Positions 44,450-53,537 of a DNA stretch of 64,000 nucleotides are shown here, piece after piece. The notes beneath the pieces are model-generated. The model made no database searches. It was given only the letters and a program-made list of their open reading frames with translations, and was not told the DNA's origin. The DNA comes from Longirhabdus pacifica (GTDB lineage Bacteria > Bacillota > Bacilli > Paenibacillales > DSM-105158), in contig NZ_QXJP01000004.1 in the NCBI RefSeq assembly GCF_004115085.1, forward strand, positions 1 through 64,000, in the 5' to 3' direction. How positions within the stretch are numbered: position 1 is the stretch's first letter; the number at the start of each line of letters is the position of its first letter. The position numbers and the translations under genes are program-made.

Positions 44450-47338
44450 TCAATCTTTGGGTGGCTCCTCCATCCATTGTTTAATGCGCTCACTCATGTA
44501 CGATGTCGCCATCGTCTCTATTTTTGGACCAGGTAGAGAATAAAGGAATTGCTTTCCATAATACGTATCGATCACTCTCGTATCGTAAATAATAACGACA
44601 CCACGATCATGTACCGTACGGATTAATCTGCCAAATCCTTGTTTAAAGCGAATGACTGCTTGTGGTACCGAGTATTCCATAAATGGATTTTTCTTCTGTT
44701 GTTTCAAGTATTCTGATTTCGCTTCCACAACAGGATGATTGGGCGGTTGGAAAGGCAATCGTACGATAACTAAGCACGTTAATGCATCGCCTGGGATATC
44801 CACACCTTCCCAAAAGCTACTTGTACCTAACAAAACAGCATTTGCATTTTGTGTAAATTGATGTGTCAATTTACTTCTATTCGAACTATCTACTCCTTGT
44901 CCCAACACTTGTATACCTTTGTCTTTGAGTTGTGCTTTCAGAAGTGGATGAACTTGTTTCAACATATGATAAGATGTAAACAGAACAAGCATTTTACCTT
45001 TTGTTGTTGCTGCTACTTCGCTTAATGAAGCAACGAGCCTCTCTACAAATTCTTCACTCCCCTGAGCTCCTTTAAGTTTTGGAATATCACGTGGAATGAC
45101 AACCAGTGCATTGTTTCTATAATCAAAAGGAGACTCTAACTTAACAGATGTCAGGCGGCCTTCCGCTTGTGCCGTTTCTAAACCAAGTTGTTCTATAAAA
45201 TAATCGAACTTTTGATGAACAGACAATGTTGCCGAAGTCATCACTACACTCTTTTTAACATCAAAGAAATATTGTTTTAACTTATCGCTTACATCAATGG
45301 GGATACACATCAGCTGTATGGATTTATGCCTGAGATGTCCATTACATTCTATCCAGTAGACGACCTTACTGTCTTTCATTTGGAAGAAGGAATGTAAGTC
45401 TTGTTGGCATTGCGTAAGTTCTTTCACCGTGCCATTTAAGTCGGTCACTATACCGTGTAAATCGTCAGCTGCATCATTTTCTTTAATGTTTTGGATGATG
45501 GTATCCAGTTCTTTTACTAATGTCGTCACCGTTAATTTTATATTGTCTTCTGCAATTAACGCCTCCTCCCAACAGGAAGGAAGGTGTTTTGGTTGAAGGC
45601 GTAACACAACACTATTGTTGTCATTGATTACGCTTTCTTTGCTTACTATTGTACCATAAAGCATTTCAGTTAGTTGTTCCCAATGTTCTTTGATTTCTAA
45701 AATTTTATGAAACAAAGGCTCTAGTTTATGTGCTAATTCCGCCACATTTTCATCTGCATGATCATGAAGCGTAGACCTTAGCTTTGGCAACTTCCCTTTA
45801 CTACTATCCATATAGAGTGAAGTAAGGTTATTGAACAAACGATAGTAAGACACTTCAATACCAAGCTGTTTGCATGCTACTTCCTCAAATTGGTGTGCTT
45901 CATCTATAATAATATGCTCATGAGACGGCAATAGACGGTGATCTGTTTTTCTATCTGTTAGTAATAAAGAATGATTGGTAATGACAACGTCCGATTTATT
46001 CGCTGCATCCCGTGCACGATGGTAAAAACATTTGGAAAACCACGGGCATGCTCGATTCATACAAGAGGGAGCATCACTAGCTACACTTCTCCAAAATGAG
46101 ACACTTTGCTTGCTATTATTGAGCTCTTCCTCATCTCCGCTCATCGTTTCGCTTAACCATACGACCATACCAGCTGCATGAAGTACATCGTCTTTGCGTT
46201 TTTCATAATCGCTTGCATTGATTTTATGTTCAAATTTACGTAAGCATAAATAATGACTTCTCCCTTTCAACACAGCCGCTTCAAATGGATCAGGAAAAAT
46301 ATGCTGCAAAAGCGGAACATCCCTTTTCCACAATTGTTCTTGCAAGTTGATCGTGTGGGTGCTGACGATCACTTTCTCCTCATGTTGCAGTGCATGGTGC
46401 AGTGCAGGAATAAGATATCCCAGCGATTTTCCTGTACCTGTTCCGGCTTCAATTAATAAATGACGCTCCTCTTCAAAGCTTTCCTTTACTTTTTCCATCA
46501 TCGTTTCTTGTGCTTCTCTACGTTCATATGAAGGGAAAAGGTTCTGAAGATTGGACTCAATACGTTCATAATACGGCTTGAAGTCTTCATCTATTAACCC
46601 TTCTTGCTTATCCAGCTCATCTTCGTCATTTTTATCTAACCAGTCATCCACTGCAAGGGCAAATTGTCGATAATAATGAAAATGGCCTTCCTCATGTGGA
46701 TGATTTTGCTTCACTTTTATATGTTCAAGTAAATAATGATGTAAGTCCATCAATTGTTGCTGTGGTTCATGTACAATTTGGGCACACCTTTCTAACACGA
46801 GTAAAGGCATACTATCTATTTTGTGCAACATCTTGATAAAAATTTCAGCCGTCACCATCGCATCACTATCCGCACGGTGTGCACGATGATGTTCTATATC
46901 AAACGCTTCACAAACCATCGATAACTGATAGGAAGCTAAATTAGGGTAAAACATTTTCAATAAATCAATCGTATCTAAAACGAGCCCATCATAAGGCGCA
47001 TACCCTTCTTGTTCCAGCGATTTTTGTAAAAATTGCAAGTCAAAAGCGGCATGATGTGCAACAAAAATACGTCCCTCTAAAAGCGGAAGCATCTCTGTTA
47101 GCACTTCGTCTATAGGTGGAGCATCCTCCACATCTTCATCCTTAATACCCGTAAGTTGTGTAATCATTTCAGGAATAGGTACGGTAGGTTTTACTAAAGC
47201 ATGATATTGTCCGGTGATTTCGTTGCCATCCACCATCACCATACCAACTTCTATAATTTCATCGCCGTGTTGATTTCCTGTGGTTTCAAAGTCCAGTACT
47301 ACATAATTCATAGCTCTGTTTTCATCCAATCTGTTCAT
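44450..47338 (-). CDS. dinG: DinG-family 3'-5' exonuclease/helicase
   Basis: 962 residues. An N-terminal DEDDh exonuclease (VVLDFETTG, HHAAFDLQFL, HRADSDAMVT; about 1-165) is fused to an XPD-like superfamily 2 helicase with EAGTGTGKSLGY, IIDEAHQFEE and QGFGRLIRT. Four cysteines (SHYLCLRKF, SCMNRACPWFSKCFY) suggest the iron-sulphur cluster of XPD/DinG helicases. ATG at 47338 or 47311 are both possible; neither has a strong ribosome site. Confidence 0.93.
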   Translation of the reverse strand: MNRLDENRAMNYVVLDFETTGNQHGDEIIEVGMVMVDGNEITGQYHALVKPTVPIPEMITQLTGIKDEDVEDAPPIDEVLTEMLPLLEGRIFVAHHAAFDLQFLQKSLEQEGYAPYDGLVLDTIDLLKMFYPNLASYQLSMVCEAFDIEHHRAHRADSDAMVTAEIFIKMLHKIDSMPLLVLERCAQIVHEPQQQLMDLHHYLLEHIKVKQNHPHEEGHFHYYRQFALAVDDWLDKNDEDELDKQEGLIDEDFKPYYERIESNLQNLFPSYERREAQETMMEKVKESFEEERHLLIEAGTGTGKSLGYLIPALHHALQHEEKVIVSTHTINLQEQLWKRDVPLLQHIFPDPFEAAVLKGRSHYLCLRKFEHKINASDYEKRKDDVLHAAGMVVWLSETMSGDEEELNNSKQSVSFWRSVASDAPSCMNRACPWFSKCFYHRARDAANKSDVVITNHSLLLTDRKTDHRLLPSHEHIIIDEAHQFEEVACKQLGIEVSYYRLFNNLTSLYMDSSKGKLPKLRSTLHDHADENVAELAHKLEPLFHKILEIKEHWEQLTEMLYGTIVSKESVINDNNSVVLRLQPKHLPSCWEEALIAEDNIKLTVTTLVKELDTIIQNIKENDAADDLHGIVTDLNGTVKELTQCQQDLHSFFQMKDSKVVYWIECNGHLRHKSIQLMCIPIDVSDKLKQYFFDVKKSVVMTSATLSVHQKFDYFIEQLGLETAQAEGRLTSVKLESPFDYRNNALVVIPRDIPKLKGAQGSEEFVERLVASLSEVAATTKGKMLVLFTSYHMLKQVHPLLKAQLKDKGIQVLGQGVDSSNRSKLTHQFTQNANAVLLGTSSFWEGVDIPGDALTCLVIVRLPFQPPNHPVVEAKSEYLKQQKKNPFMEYSVPQAVIRFKQGFGRLIRTVHDRGVVIIYDTRVIDTYYGKQFLYSLPGPKIETMATSYMSERIKQWMEEPPKD

Positions 47339-47391
47339 AGTTTCACATTAATAAGCATACCAGACATTGGACGAAAAAGGGAGGTCTTAAT

Positions 47392-48048
47392 TTATGGATT
47401 CATCTTCGGTTGAATGTCTGTTGTATCTCCCTCATTGTTCATGCAAACACCAATGTTGATAAGCGGTTCTTCCATATCTGGATTCAAGTGATGTGCTGTT
47501 TTGAAAAAATCACATGCTTGATCTAAATTTTGCTTATGTGCCTCTACGCAGCCCATCGCATTGTATGAAAATGACGTAATTTGTTTATCATCACTTAGTT
47601 TTGTAATTTGCTTAAATTGCTCGTACGCTTCATCTAATTTTTTAGACTGAAAATAACTGATGGCGAGCATTAGCTTAGCAGGAATGAAGTGTCCATGTTC
47701 CTTGACGTAAGGTTCTAGTTGCTGGATGGCTTCATGAAACATTTTCAACTTAAAATAACCTTGTCCTCTGTCTAGTTGATAAAGTAAATCAGATGGTGGT
47801 GTTTGGTTCTGTTCAGGCTGCAATACTTCACTTGTTTCATTTTGGGCCGAATTAGATTCTAACATCTGCTTCATATACAATAATTTATGATTCAAATCTT
47901 GCCACTGCGTATGAATGGAGTCGCCTAATGAAGCAATACAATCATATTGTCGTTTGATCCAGTCTTTCTCTGCTTGTGATGCTTGATCATAATTAACTGA
48001 CATATCATCTAAATACCCATGCATTACGGAAAAAAGATGTGATATCAT
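47392..48048 (-). CDS. TPR-repeat protein
   Basis: 218 residues. The N-terminal ~70 residues are helical and charged; then come about four tetratricopeptide repeats (YQLDRGQGYFKLKMFHEAIQQLEPYVK, LMLAISYFQSKKLDEAYEQFKQI, NAMGCVEAHKQNLDQACDFFKTA, PLINIGVCMNN). A probable protein-interaction scaffold of unknown partner. It is located between the panBCD operon, from which a terminator separates it, and dinG. Confidence 0.8.
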   Translation of the reverse strand: MISHLFSVMHGYLDDMSVNYDQASQAEKDWIKRQYDCIASLGDSIHTQWQDLNHKLLYMKQMLESNSAQNETSEVLQPEQNQTPPSDLLYQLDRGQGYFKLKMFHEAIQQLEPYVKEHGHFIPAKLMLAISYFQSKKLDEAYEQFKQITKLSDDKQITSFSYNAMGCVEAHKQNLDQACDFFKTAHHLNPDMEEPLINIGVCMNNEGDTTDIQPKMNP

Positions 48049-48207
48049 GATGAGTTCCCTACCTTATTCATTAGATTATGATATATGGTACTCATTTTTT
48101 GTTGATGACACCCTTTTCATACGCGTATGACAGTTATTCATCCTTAAACTACTTTCCAGCTTTGGCATCGATGGCATGACGTAAATTGGCAAACAAAAAA
48201 GGACATA

Positions 48208-48235
48208 AGAAAACCGTCGATAACGATACCGACGA
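48208..48235 (-). terminator. Terminator downstream of panD
   Basis: Minus strand CGTCGGTAT/ATCGACGG hairpin with a CGTT loop followed by TTTTC. It lies in the 325-base gap 48049-48373, which holds no gene. Confidence 0.6.
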
Positions 48236-48373
48236 CTTAACTGGAAAATATAAGCAAAGACAAAATCATTATTATTTTATCATTGCCTCCACTTATATTT
48301 TACTAATATTTTACTGAAATTTTCTTTATTTTACTAAAATTTACTTCCTGTTCACTACAATGCGTATCATGTT

Positions 48374-48757
48374 TTACAACGTTGTGGATTGCAATTCTTT
48401 ATACAACTTTTGCTCGATATGATTATGTTCATCCAACACAATAACGGTCGGTTCATGCGATTGTGCTTGTGTTTCTTCCATCATGGCATAAGTAATAATA
48501 ATGACTTTGTCCCCGGGTTGTACTAATCTTGCAGCTGCACCATTTAAACAAATGGTACCAGAACCTCTCTCACCTGTGATGACATATGTTTCTAATCTTG
48601 CACCGTTGTTATTGTTAACGACTTGAACTTTCTCATTTGCTAAAATATTTGCTTCTTCCATAATGTTCTCATCAATCGTAATACTGCCTACATAGTTTAA
48701 ATTTGCTTCTGTAACGGTTGCCCTATGAATTTTTGATTTCATCATCGTTCTAAACAC
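48374..48757 (-). CDS. panD: Aspartate 1-decarboxylase (proenzyme)
   Basis: 127 residues from a GTG at 48757, 6 bases after GGAGGTG; this gives the standard N-terminus [15 protein letters not shown]. Self-cleavage between Gly24 and Ser25 in NYVGSITID generates the pyruvoyl cofactor. It makes beta-alanine for pantothenate. The start overlaps the panC end. Confidence 0.95.
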   Translation of the reverse strand: MFRTMMKSKIHRATVTEANLNYVGSITIDENIMEEANILANEKVQVVNNNNGARLETYVITGERGSGTICLNGAAARLVQPGDKVIIITYAMMEETQAQSHEPTVIVLDEHNHIEQKLYKELQSTTL

Positions 48758-49625
48758 GATGTTCACCTCCATATATGACTACATTATCAATTAACCTCGT
48801 CGTGCCAAACATAACGGCTAATGCGACGATGATGGTTTCTTGGATATCCATTACTTTTTGTTTAGCAGGTAATTCCTTTAAACCAGGGTACGTGTACAAT
48901 GCTACGTATTGTATTTCAGACAATGGTACGACATCTACGTGCGCTGTAATCAGCTGCTTCAGCTGCGCTACCGTTACCCCTTCTTCTATCCATTTGTGTA
49001 CTTTCATTAAAGAATCACTGAGTATAAGCGCTTGTTTGCGCTCTTCTGGCTTTAAATATTTGTTCCTGGAGCTCATTGCGAGTCCATCTTCTTCTCGTAT
49101 GATGTCACAAGGAACAATCTCCACGTCCATACTCAAATCAAGCACCATTTGGGTGACAACGGCAACTTGCTGTGCGTCTTTCATTCCGAAATAAGCTTTA
49201 TCTGGTCTCACAATATGGAATAATTTATTCACCACCGTAGCTACACCATCAAAATGGCCTGGGCGATTGGCTCCACACATCACTGAAGTAATGTCAGAGA
49301 CAGCGATGTTCGTCTTCATTCCACTCCCATACATTTCTTTCACATCTGGAATAAATACGACATCTACACCAGCTTCTCTAGCGATGGTCACATCTCTTTG
49401 TTCATCACGAGGGTATTGTTCAAAATCTTCGTTAGGTCCAAATTGCAGTGGGTTAACAAAAATGCTAATGACCACGATATCGCATTCCTGTCTTGCTCTT
49501 TCCATCAAGCTGGTATGACCTTGATGCAAGTAACCCATTGTAGGAACAAAGCCAACCGTCACATCGTTTTGCTTCCATTGTTTCCATTTATATTTAAAAT
49601 CAGCAATGCTGCGGATAATATCGAT
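48750..49625 (-). CDS. panC: Pantothenate synthetase with abnormal start or frameshift
   Basis: Joins pantoate and beta-alanine with ATP. The nucleotide motif [41 protein letters not shown] and SSRNKYL are intact. The family N-terminus is encoded ([19 protein letters not shown]) but has no ATG, GTG or TTG; the first standard codon is a GTG at 49562, which would lose that segment. An ATG overlapping the panB stop (49633-49635, ATGAAAG) is one base out of frame; removing one A would give M-K-N-I-D-I-I-R-S and a perfect protein. Options: a +1 frameshift or sequencing error in the A run, an ATC start at 49625 (10 bases after AAGGA), or a truncated protein from 49562. Confidence 0.8.
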   Translation of the reverse strand: MDIIRSIADFKYKWKQWKQNDVTVGFVPTMGYLHQGHTSLMERARQECDIVVISIFVNPLQFGPNEDFEQYPRDEQRDVTIAREAGVDVVFIPDVKEMYGSGMKTNIAVSDITSVMCGANRPGHFDGVATVVNKLFHIVRPDKAYFGMKDAQQVAVVTQMVLDLSMDVEIVPCDIIREEDGLAMSSRNKYLKPEERKQALILSDSLMKVHKWIEEGVTVAQLKQLITAHVDVVPLSEIQYVALYTYPGLKELPAKQKVMDIQETIIVALAVMFGTTRLIDNVVIYGGEHRV

Positions 49626-49631
49626 GTTCTT

Positions 49632-50507
49632 TCATTCCTTCCATTCATCATCAACATGTTCATCAGACACTGTGAGCCGTTCTATGACTTCCTCATTCAT
49701 ATGAAAAACATTGTCTTCTGCAGGAAACTGCCTGTTTTGCACTTCGTTTTTGAACGTGGATATCGCTTCAACAATAGTGTCCCCGATATTCGCATAAGTT
49801 TTCAAAAATTTCGCTTTCAGTGGAGAAGCATACTGCAATAAATCATGGTACACAAGGACTTGCCCATCGCAGCCTCTTCCTGCTCCGATGCCGATAGTAG
49901 GAATTGTCACTTGCTCCGATATTAACTGCGCTAATTCCTCTGGTACCATTTCCAATACGATTGCAAATGCTCCTGCCTGTTCTAGCGCTTTGGCATCATC
50001 AATTAATTTCTGTGCTTGCTCTAAACTTCTACCTTGTATTTTAAATCCACCAATTTGATTAACAGCTTGCGGCGTAAGACCGATGTGCCCCATTACAGGT
50101 ATTCCTGCTTGCACACAAGCTTTGACGGAATGACATATTTCTGTACCGCCTTCCATCTTGACGGCTTTGGCACCGCCTTCTTGCATTAAACGCCCTGCGT
50201 TTTGCAACGTTACATCGATACTGCCATGATAAGTCAAAAACGGCATGTCTGCAAGGACAAAACTGTTTTTCGCCCCGCGTGTAACCGCTTTCGTATGATG
50301 CAATATCTCATCCAATGTAACAGGAATCGTCGAATCATACCCTAGTACAACCATCCCTACCGTATCCCCTACGAATACGATGTCTACGCCAGCTTCTTCA
50401 CAACATAACGCAGATGGATAATCATATGCCGTCACCATCGTAATTGGCTTCTTATCTTCCTTCATTTTTTTTAAATCTACAATACTAATAACTTTTCGAT
50501 ACGTCAT
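49632..50507 (-). CDS. panB: 3-methyl-2-oxobutanoate hydroxymethyltransferase
   Basis: 291 residues. Transfers a hydroxymethyl group from methylene-tetrahydrofolate to ketoisovalerate. Barrel motifs: TMVTAYDYPSA, VFVGDTVGMVVLGYDST, AVKMEGG, VMGHIGLTPQAVNQIGGFKIQGR, and TIGIGAGRGCDGQVLV. The Asp and Lys magnesium/catalytic residues are present. First gene of panBCD, transcribed through the leader at 50585-50767. Confidence 0.96.
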   Translation of the reverse strand: MTYRKVISIVDLKKMKEDKKPITMVTAYDYPSALCCEEAGVDIVFVGDTVGMVVLGYDSTIPVTLDEILHHTKAVTRGAKNSFVLADMPFLTYHGSIDVTLQNAGRLMQEGGAKAVKMEGGTEICHSVKACVQAGIPVMGHIGLTPQAVNQIGGFKIQGRSLEQAQKLIDDAKALEQAGAFAIVLEMVPEELAQLISEQVTIPTIGIGAGRGCDGQVLVYHDLLQYASPLKAKFLKTYANIGDTIVEAISTFKNEVQNRQFPAEDNVFHMNEEVIERLTVSDEHVDDEWKE

Positions 50508-50591
50508 ACCTATACACCTCCAAATGGATTAGACCGCAGTTTCTTACATCACTACACCATAGTGTGCAACAAAAAGCGAATAAGAAGACAT

Positions 50592-50767
50592 AAAAAAATG
50601 CCCTCCGTCCAATCTGAGACGTAAAAGCACCCTAAACGTTAAGATCATGATCCGATCTCTTCTGTCTCGGTCCCTTCGGCTCAGAGCAGAAGCTTGATCT
50701 ATCATTACATAAGCTATGTAATAACATCAAGCTGCAAGTGAAGTTCTATTACAGATACTGCCTTGCA
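50592..50767 (-). promoter_or_regulatory. Attenuator-like leader RNA upstream of panB
   Basis: On the minus strand an extended -10 promoter (TGCTATAAT, 50774-50779) precedes a leader with hairpin GCAG-CTTGAT-(ATTACATA-type apical stem)-ATCAAG-CTGC (50686-50735), a conserved-looking segment CTGAGCCGAAGGGACCGAGA, and a terminator: TGCTTTT(A)CGTC, loop, GACGGAGGGCA and seven T (50592-50629), 85 bases before the panB ATG. The arrangement is that of a riboswitch or attenuator, but I recognise no known class; a pan-type motif was considered without proof. Confidence 0.6.
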
Positions 50768-50773
50768 AAATTT

Positions 50774-50779
50774 ATTATA
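50774..50779 (-). promoter_or_regulatory. Extended -10 promoter of panBCD
   Basis: Minus strand TGCTATAAT; the -35 region is weak (TTTTCT at 17 bases). Confidence 0.5.
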
Positions 50780-50975
50780 GCAAACATATTTGATTTAGAA
50801 AAGAGAAAAGATCAACACCGTGTCAAATGTCAAGATACACCGATAAATGTTAATAAAAAAGTCTTATTTACCATTTAATTTTCAAAATGATGAAGTTGCT
50901 CTTTGTGTTTCGTACAGTCATGGCTTGTTCTACTTACATAAAATAGCATTATACCATGAAAAAGGAGGAACTCAG

Positions 50976-51407
50976 ATGATCAGAAAGGGAAAAGGCAAAG
51001 TCACTAGAAGAGTAGTCACACTCAATGACCCAGAACCATTAGTAGATTGTTTAAATGATTGTCAATGTTTTGGACTAATGCCTTGCTTTGGCACAAGTGG
51101 TTGTAGCTCTTGCGTTTGTTATGGACTTTTTTGCGATAATGATATTAGTCAAATTACAAATGCCAATGTCACTGTTAGAAATGGAGCAGTTGTTTTAACG
51201 CCAAGCAGAAATGTCCAATACACTACGGTGAGAAAAACTAGAAATCATAGATTTATCATCACGACACAAAGGTTTCGCAATATAAGAAATAGCAACAGAA
51301 GGGTGGCATATGTTCAATCTATAGGAGGAAAGCCATCAAGGGTACACAATTTAAAAGTATTGTTTAATAAAAAAGGCAAAGCAGTAAACGCAAAAAAAAT
51401 GCACTAA
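50976..51407 (+). CDS. Cys-rich basic protein of unknown family, paralogue 2
   Basis: 143 residues from the ATG at 50976, behind AAAGGAGG; the frame is open to 50847 but without signals. Layout as in 35933-36352: basic start (MIRKGKGKVTRRVV), a cluster of nine cysteines (about residues 25-53: C...C.C...., GTSGCSSCVC, C), then a basic domain with NVQYTTVRKTRNHRFIITTQ and NSNRRVAYVQSIGG, ending KVLFNKKGKAVN. No signal peptide. A standalone gene. Function unknown; the cysteines could bind metal or cross-link in the spore coat. Confidence 0.75.
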   Translation: MIRKGKGKVTRRVVTLNDPEPLVDCLNDCQCFGLMPCFGTSGCSSCVCYGLFCDNDISQITNANVTVRNGAVVLTPSRNVQYTTVRKTRNHRFIITTQRFRNIRNSNRRVAYVQSIGGKPSRVHNLKVLFNKKGKAVNAKKMH

Positions 51408-51515
51408 TACACGCATTTTAAACAAGATATAACGTAAAGTTGATAAACGTGAGGTAAATCTCTTCATGTTTTTCGGCTTTTTTTATGTTGTTTTGAAATT
51501 CATTTGAAATTACAG

Positions 51516-51544
51516 TTGAAAAAAGACACTAGTGTCGTTATAAT
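51516..51544 (+). promoter_or_regulatory. Promoter with palindromic operator in its spacer (mfs-tetR)
   Basis: TTGAAA (51516-51521), 17-base spacer and TATAAT (51539-51544). The spacer contains the perfect 12-base palindrome GACACTAGTGTC (51525-51536). This is the normal layout for repression by a TetR-type protein, here the one encoded downstream. Confidence 0.75.
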
Positions 51545-51606
51545 GAGCAATATAATAAAAAAGACAATGATGACTTTTTTGAAAATATAAAAAAGGAGAT
51601 GTAAAA

Positions 51607-52917
51607 ATGAACACCAATGATGCGCAAGTCAGTTTACAGAAGAACAAACCATTTATTATTTTGATGACCGCACAGCTCATATCGAGCATTGGAGACTGGC
51701 TAAGCCTTATTGCGATTATCTCGATGGTAGGATTGAAATGGAATGCAGCACCAATGGAGATTGCCTTCATTTATTTATGTTTAGCATTCCCAATGGTATC
51801 TTTCGGCCCTTTAGCGGGAACTTTTGCTGATCGGCTAAACCGAAAAGTGCTCATGATAGCATCTGACGTAGGGAGAGCAGGTCTTATTTTATTGCTCATT
51901 ATTGCGGACTCCATGGCTATCGTTTATGTTTGTCTTTTCTTAATAGGGACACTTTCTGCTGTATTTATACCAGCTAAAAACGGAAAGCTTAAGGAACTTG
52001 TACCCCACCAACAGATGAAAAGTGCCATGGCTATCACTTCGATGATTGATTCCAGCACGAAAATACTAGGACCTCTATTAAGTGGATTATTGGTCAGTAC
52101 ATTCGGTGCCACTACTGTATTTTTATTAGATTCTATGACGTTTATTGTTTCCGCAATATTCATCGGCTTTGTTCCAAAAACCTACTCCATGTTGAAAAAA
52201 GAACACACCCACAATAATGAGAACCAACAACTTAATCCACAACATAAAATTTCATTTAAGAAAGACTTTCTCGAAGGACTGTCTTTTTTGAAGCGCAATA
52301 CATACTTACTTTTTGGCATGCTGTATTTAGGCATTTCCCTGTTCATTTTGCAATTAATAGATTCTCAGATTATCGTACTCATTAGGGAACTGTCTAATCC
52401 TTCACCTGAATTATTCGGGTATATCGTCTCTGCTGTAGGCGTAGGTATGTTCATCACAGGGTTCATCCTCTCTAAAAAGACAACGTATAACACCATATTT
52501 CTCATGATGGTGGGAGTTTGCGGAATGGGAGTCGCATTTGCTATACTGACACTACTTACCTATTTGGATACTGCATCGGCTATCATTTGGGGGCCTAGTA
52601 TCGGTTTACTTGCGGGATTCGCTTCTGCCCTAGTATTCATTCCATTTCAAGCAAGTGTACAAATGGAAACTCCCGTTCACATGACTGGGAGAGTATTTGG
52701 TGTCCTTACTAGTATAATGAACACTGCTACCATTCTCGGACCACTTGCAGGTGGGATGCTGGTAGTCATCGTCGGCATTATCCCTGCTTTTACAATAACG
52801 TCAATATTGCTGATCGCAATATCTACCATTGGGTTCGTACTGAAAGGCAACATAGAACGGAGGAAAATCGATGTCTCCAAAAGTGAGCGAAGCACACAAG
52901 GAGCAGCGCCGAGCTGA
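51607..52917 (+). CDS. Major facilitator superfamily efflux transporter
   Basis: 436 residues with 12 predicted helices in two halves joined by a charged loop (KKEHTHNNENQQ, about 198-215). Motif A-like GTFADRLNRKVLMIASD follows helix 2. It belongs to the MFS_3/enterobactin-exporter-like group of drug or siderophore pumps. The end overlaps the tetR start by 47 bases. Expression is probably derepressed by the pump's own substrate; that substrate is unknown. Confidence 0.88.
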   Translation: MNTNDAQVSLQKNKPFIILMTAQLISSIGDWLSLIAIISMVGLKWNAAPMEIAFIYLCLAFPMVSFGPLAGTFADRLNRKVLMIASDVGRAGLILLLIIADSMAIVYVCLFLIGTLSAVFIPAKNGKLKELVPHQQMKSAMAITSMIDSSTKILGPLLSGLLVSTFGATTVFLLDSMTFIVSAIFIGFVPKTYSMLKKEHTHNNENQQLNPQHKISFKKDFLEGLSFLKRNTYLLFGMLYLGISLFILQLIDSQIIVLIRELSNPSPELFGYIVSAVGVGMFITGFILSKKTTYNTIFLMMVGVCGMGVAFAILTLLTYLDTASAIIWGPSIGLLAGFASALVFIPFQASVQMETPVHMTGRVFGVLTSIMNTATILGPLAGGMLVVIVGIIPAFTITSILLIAISTIGFVLKGNIERRKIDVSKSERSTQGAAPS

Positions 52918-53500
52918 TATTTTACAAGCTGCTGAAAAAGTTTTTGCTGAACATGGCTATGAAAAAACGACGATGAAGCACATTATGGATGAAGCAAACG
53001 TTAGTCGAGGTGGATTGTACTTATACTTTTCTAGTAAGGAAGATGTATTCGAAACTTTGTTAGAAGAAGATATATTATCTTATCAGGAAAAAATGAGGAA
53101 ACACTTGCAGAGTGAAACCAACAATACGTCTTATTGGCATACATTATTGACTACTTTATACGGAAACGAAAAGCATGAAAACATGGCTATAGGTCCCGCT
53201 TCTTCTACTATATTAGAATTTTTTATTACAGGTAGAAACGATGAGGAAAGAAGAAGCTACGGTAAAAAAAGATATACGCTTGCTATACAAATGTATATCG
53301 ACATCATTGAAAAAGGAAAAGAAAGCGGTGAATTTTCACAGGAAGCACAAAGCGATATGATCGCTCGTTCTATTGTCGCTTTCACAGATGGCGTTTTCTT
53401 AGATTATACAATAGTAGGAAACGAAGATGTAAAGATGAATGAACAAATAAAATATTTTACCCATTATTTAGCTTTTGCATTGGGCGTGAAGCAAACGTAA
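52871..53500 (+). CDS. TetR-family transcriptional regulator
   Basis: 209 residues from the ATG at 52871, preceded by GGAGG inside the end of the MFS gene. N-terminal helix-turn-helix: RADILQAAEKVFAEHGYEKTTMKHIMDEANVSRGGLYLYFSSKEDVFETLL; the C-terminal helical part is a ligand-binding domain of the YvdT/TetR_C type. It probably represses its own operon at the palindrome 51525-51536. Confidence 0.9.
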   Translation: MSPKVSEAHKEQRRADILQAAEKVFAEHGYEKTTMKHIMDEANVSRGGLYLYFSSKEDVFETLLEEDILSYQEKMRKHLQSETNNTSYWHTLLTTLYGNEKHENMAIGPASSTILEFFITGRNDEERRSYGKKRYTLAIQMYIDIIEKGKESGEFSQEAQSDMIARSIVAFTDGVFLDYTIVGNEDVKMNEQIKYFTHYLAFALGVKQT

Positions 53501-53537
53501 TGCTTGCAGGAAAGAGGAAAGTAGCAGATTGGCTAAC

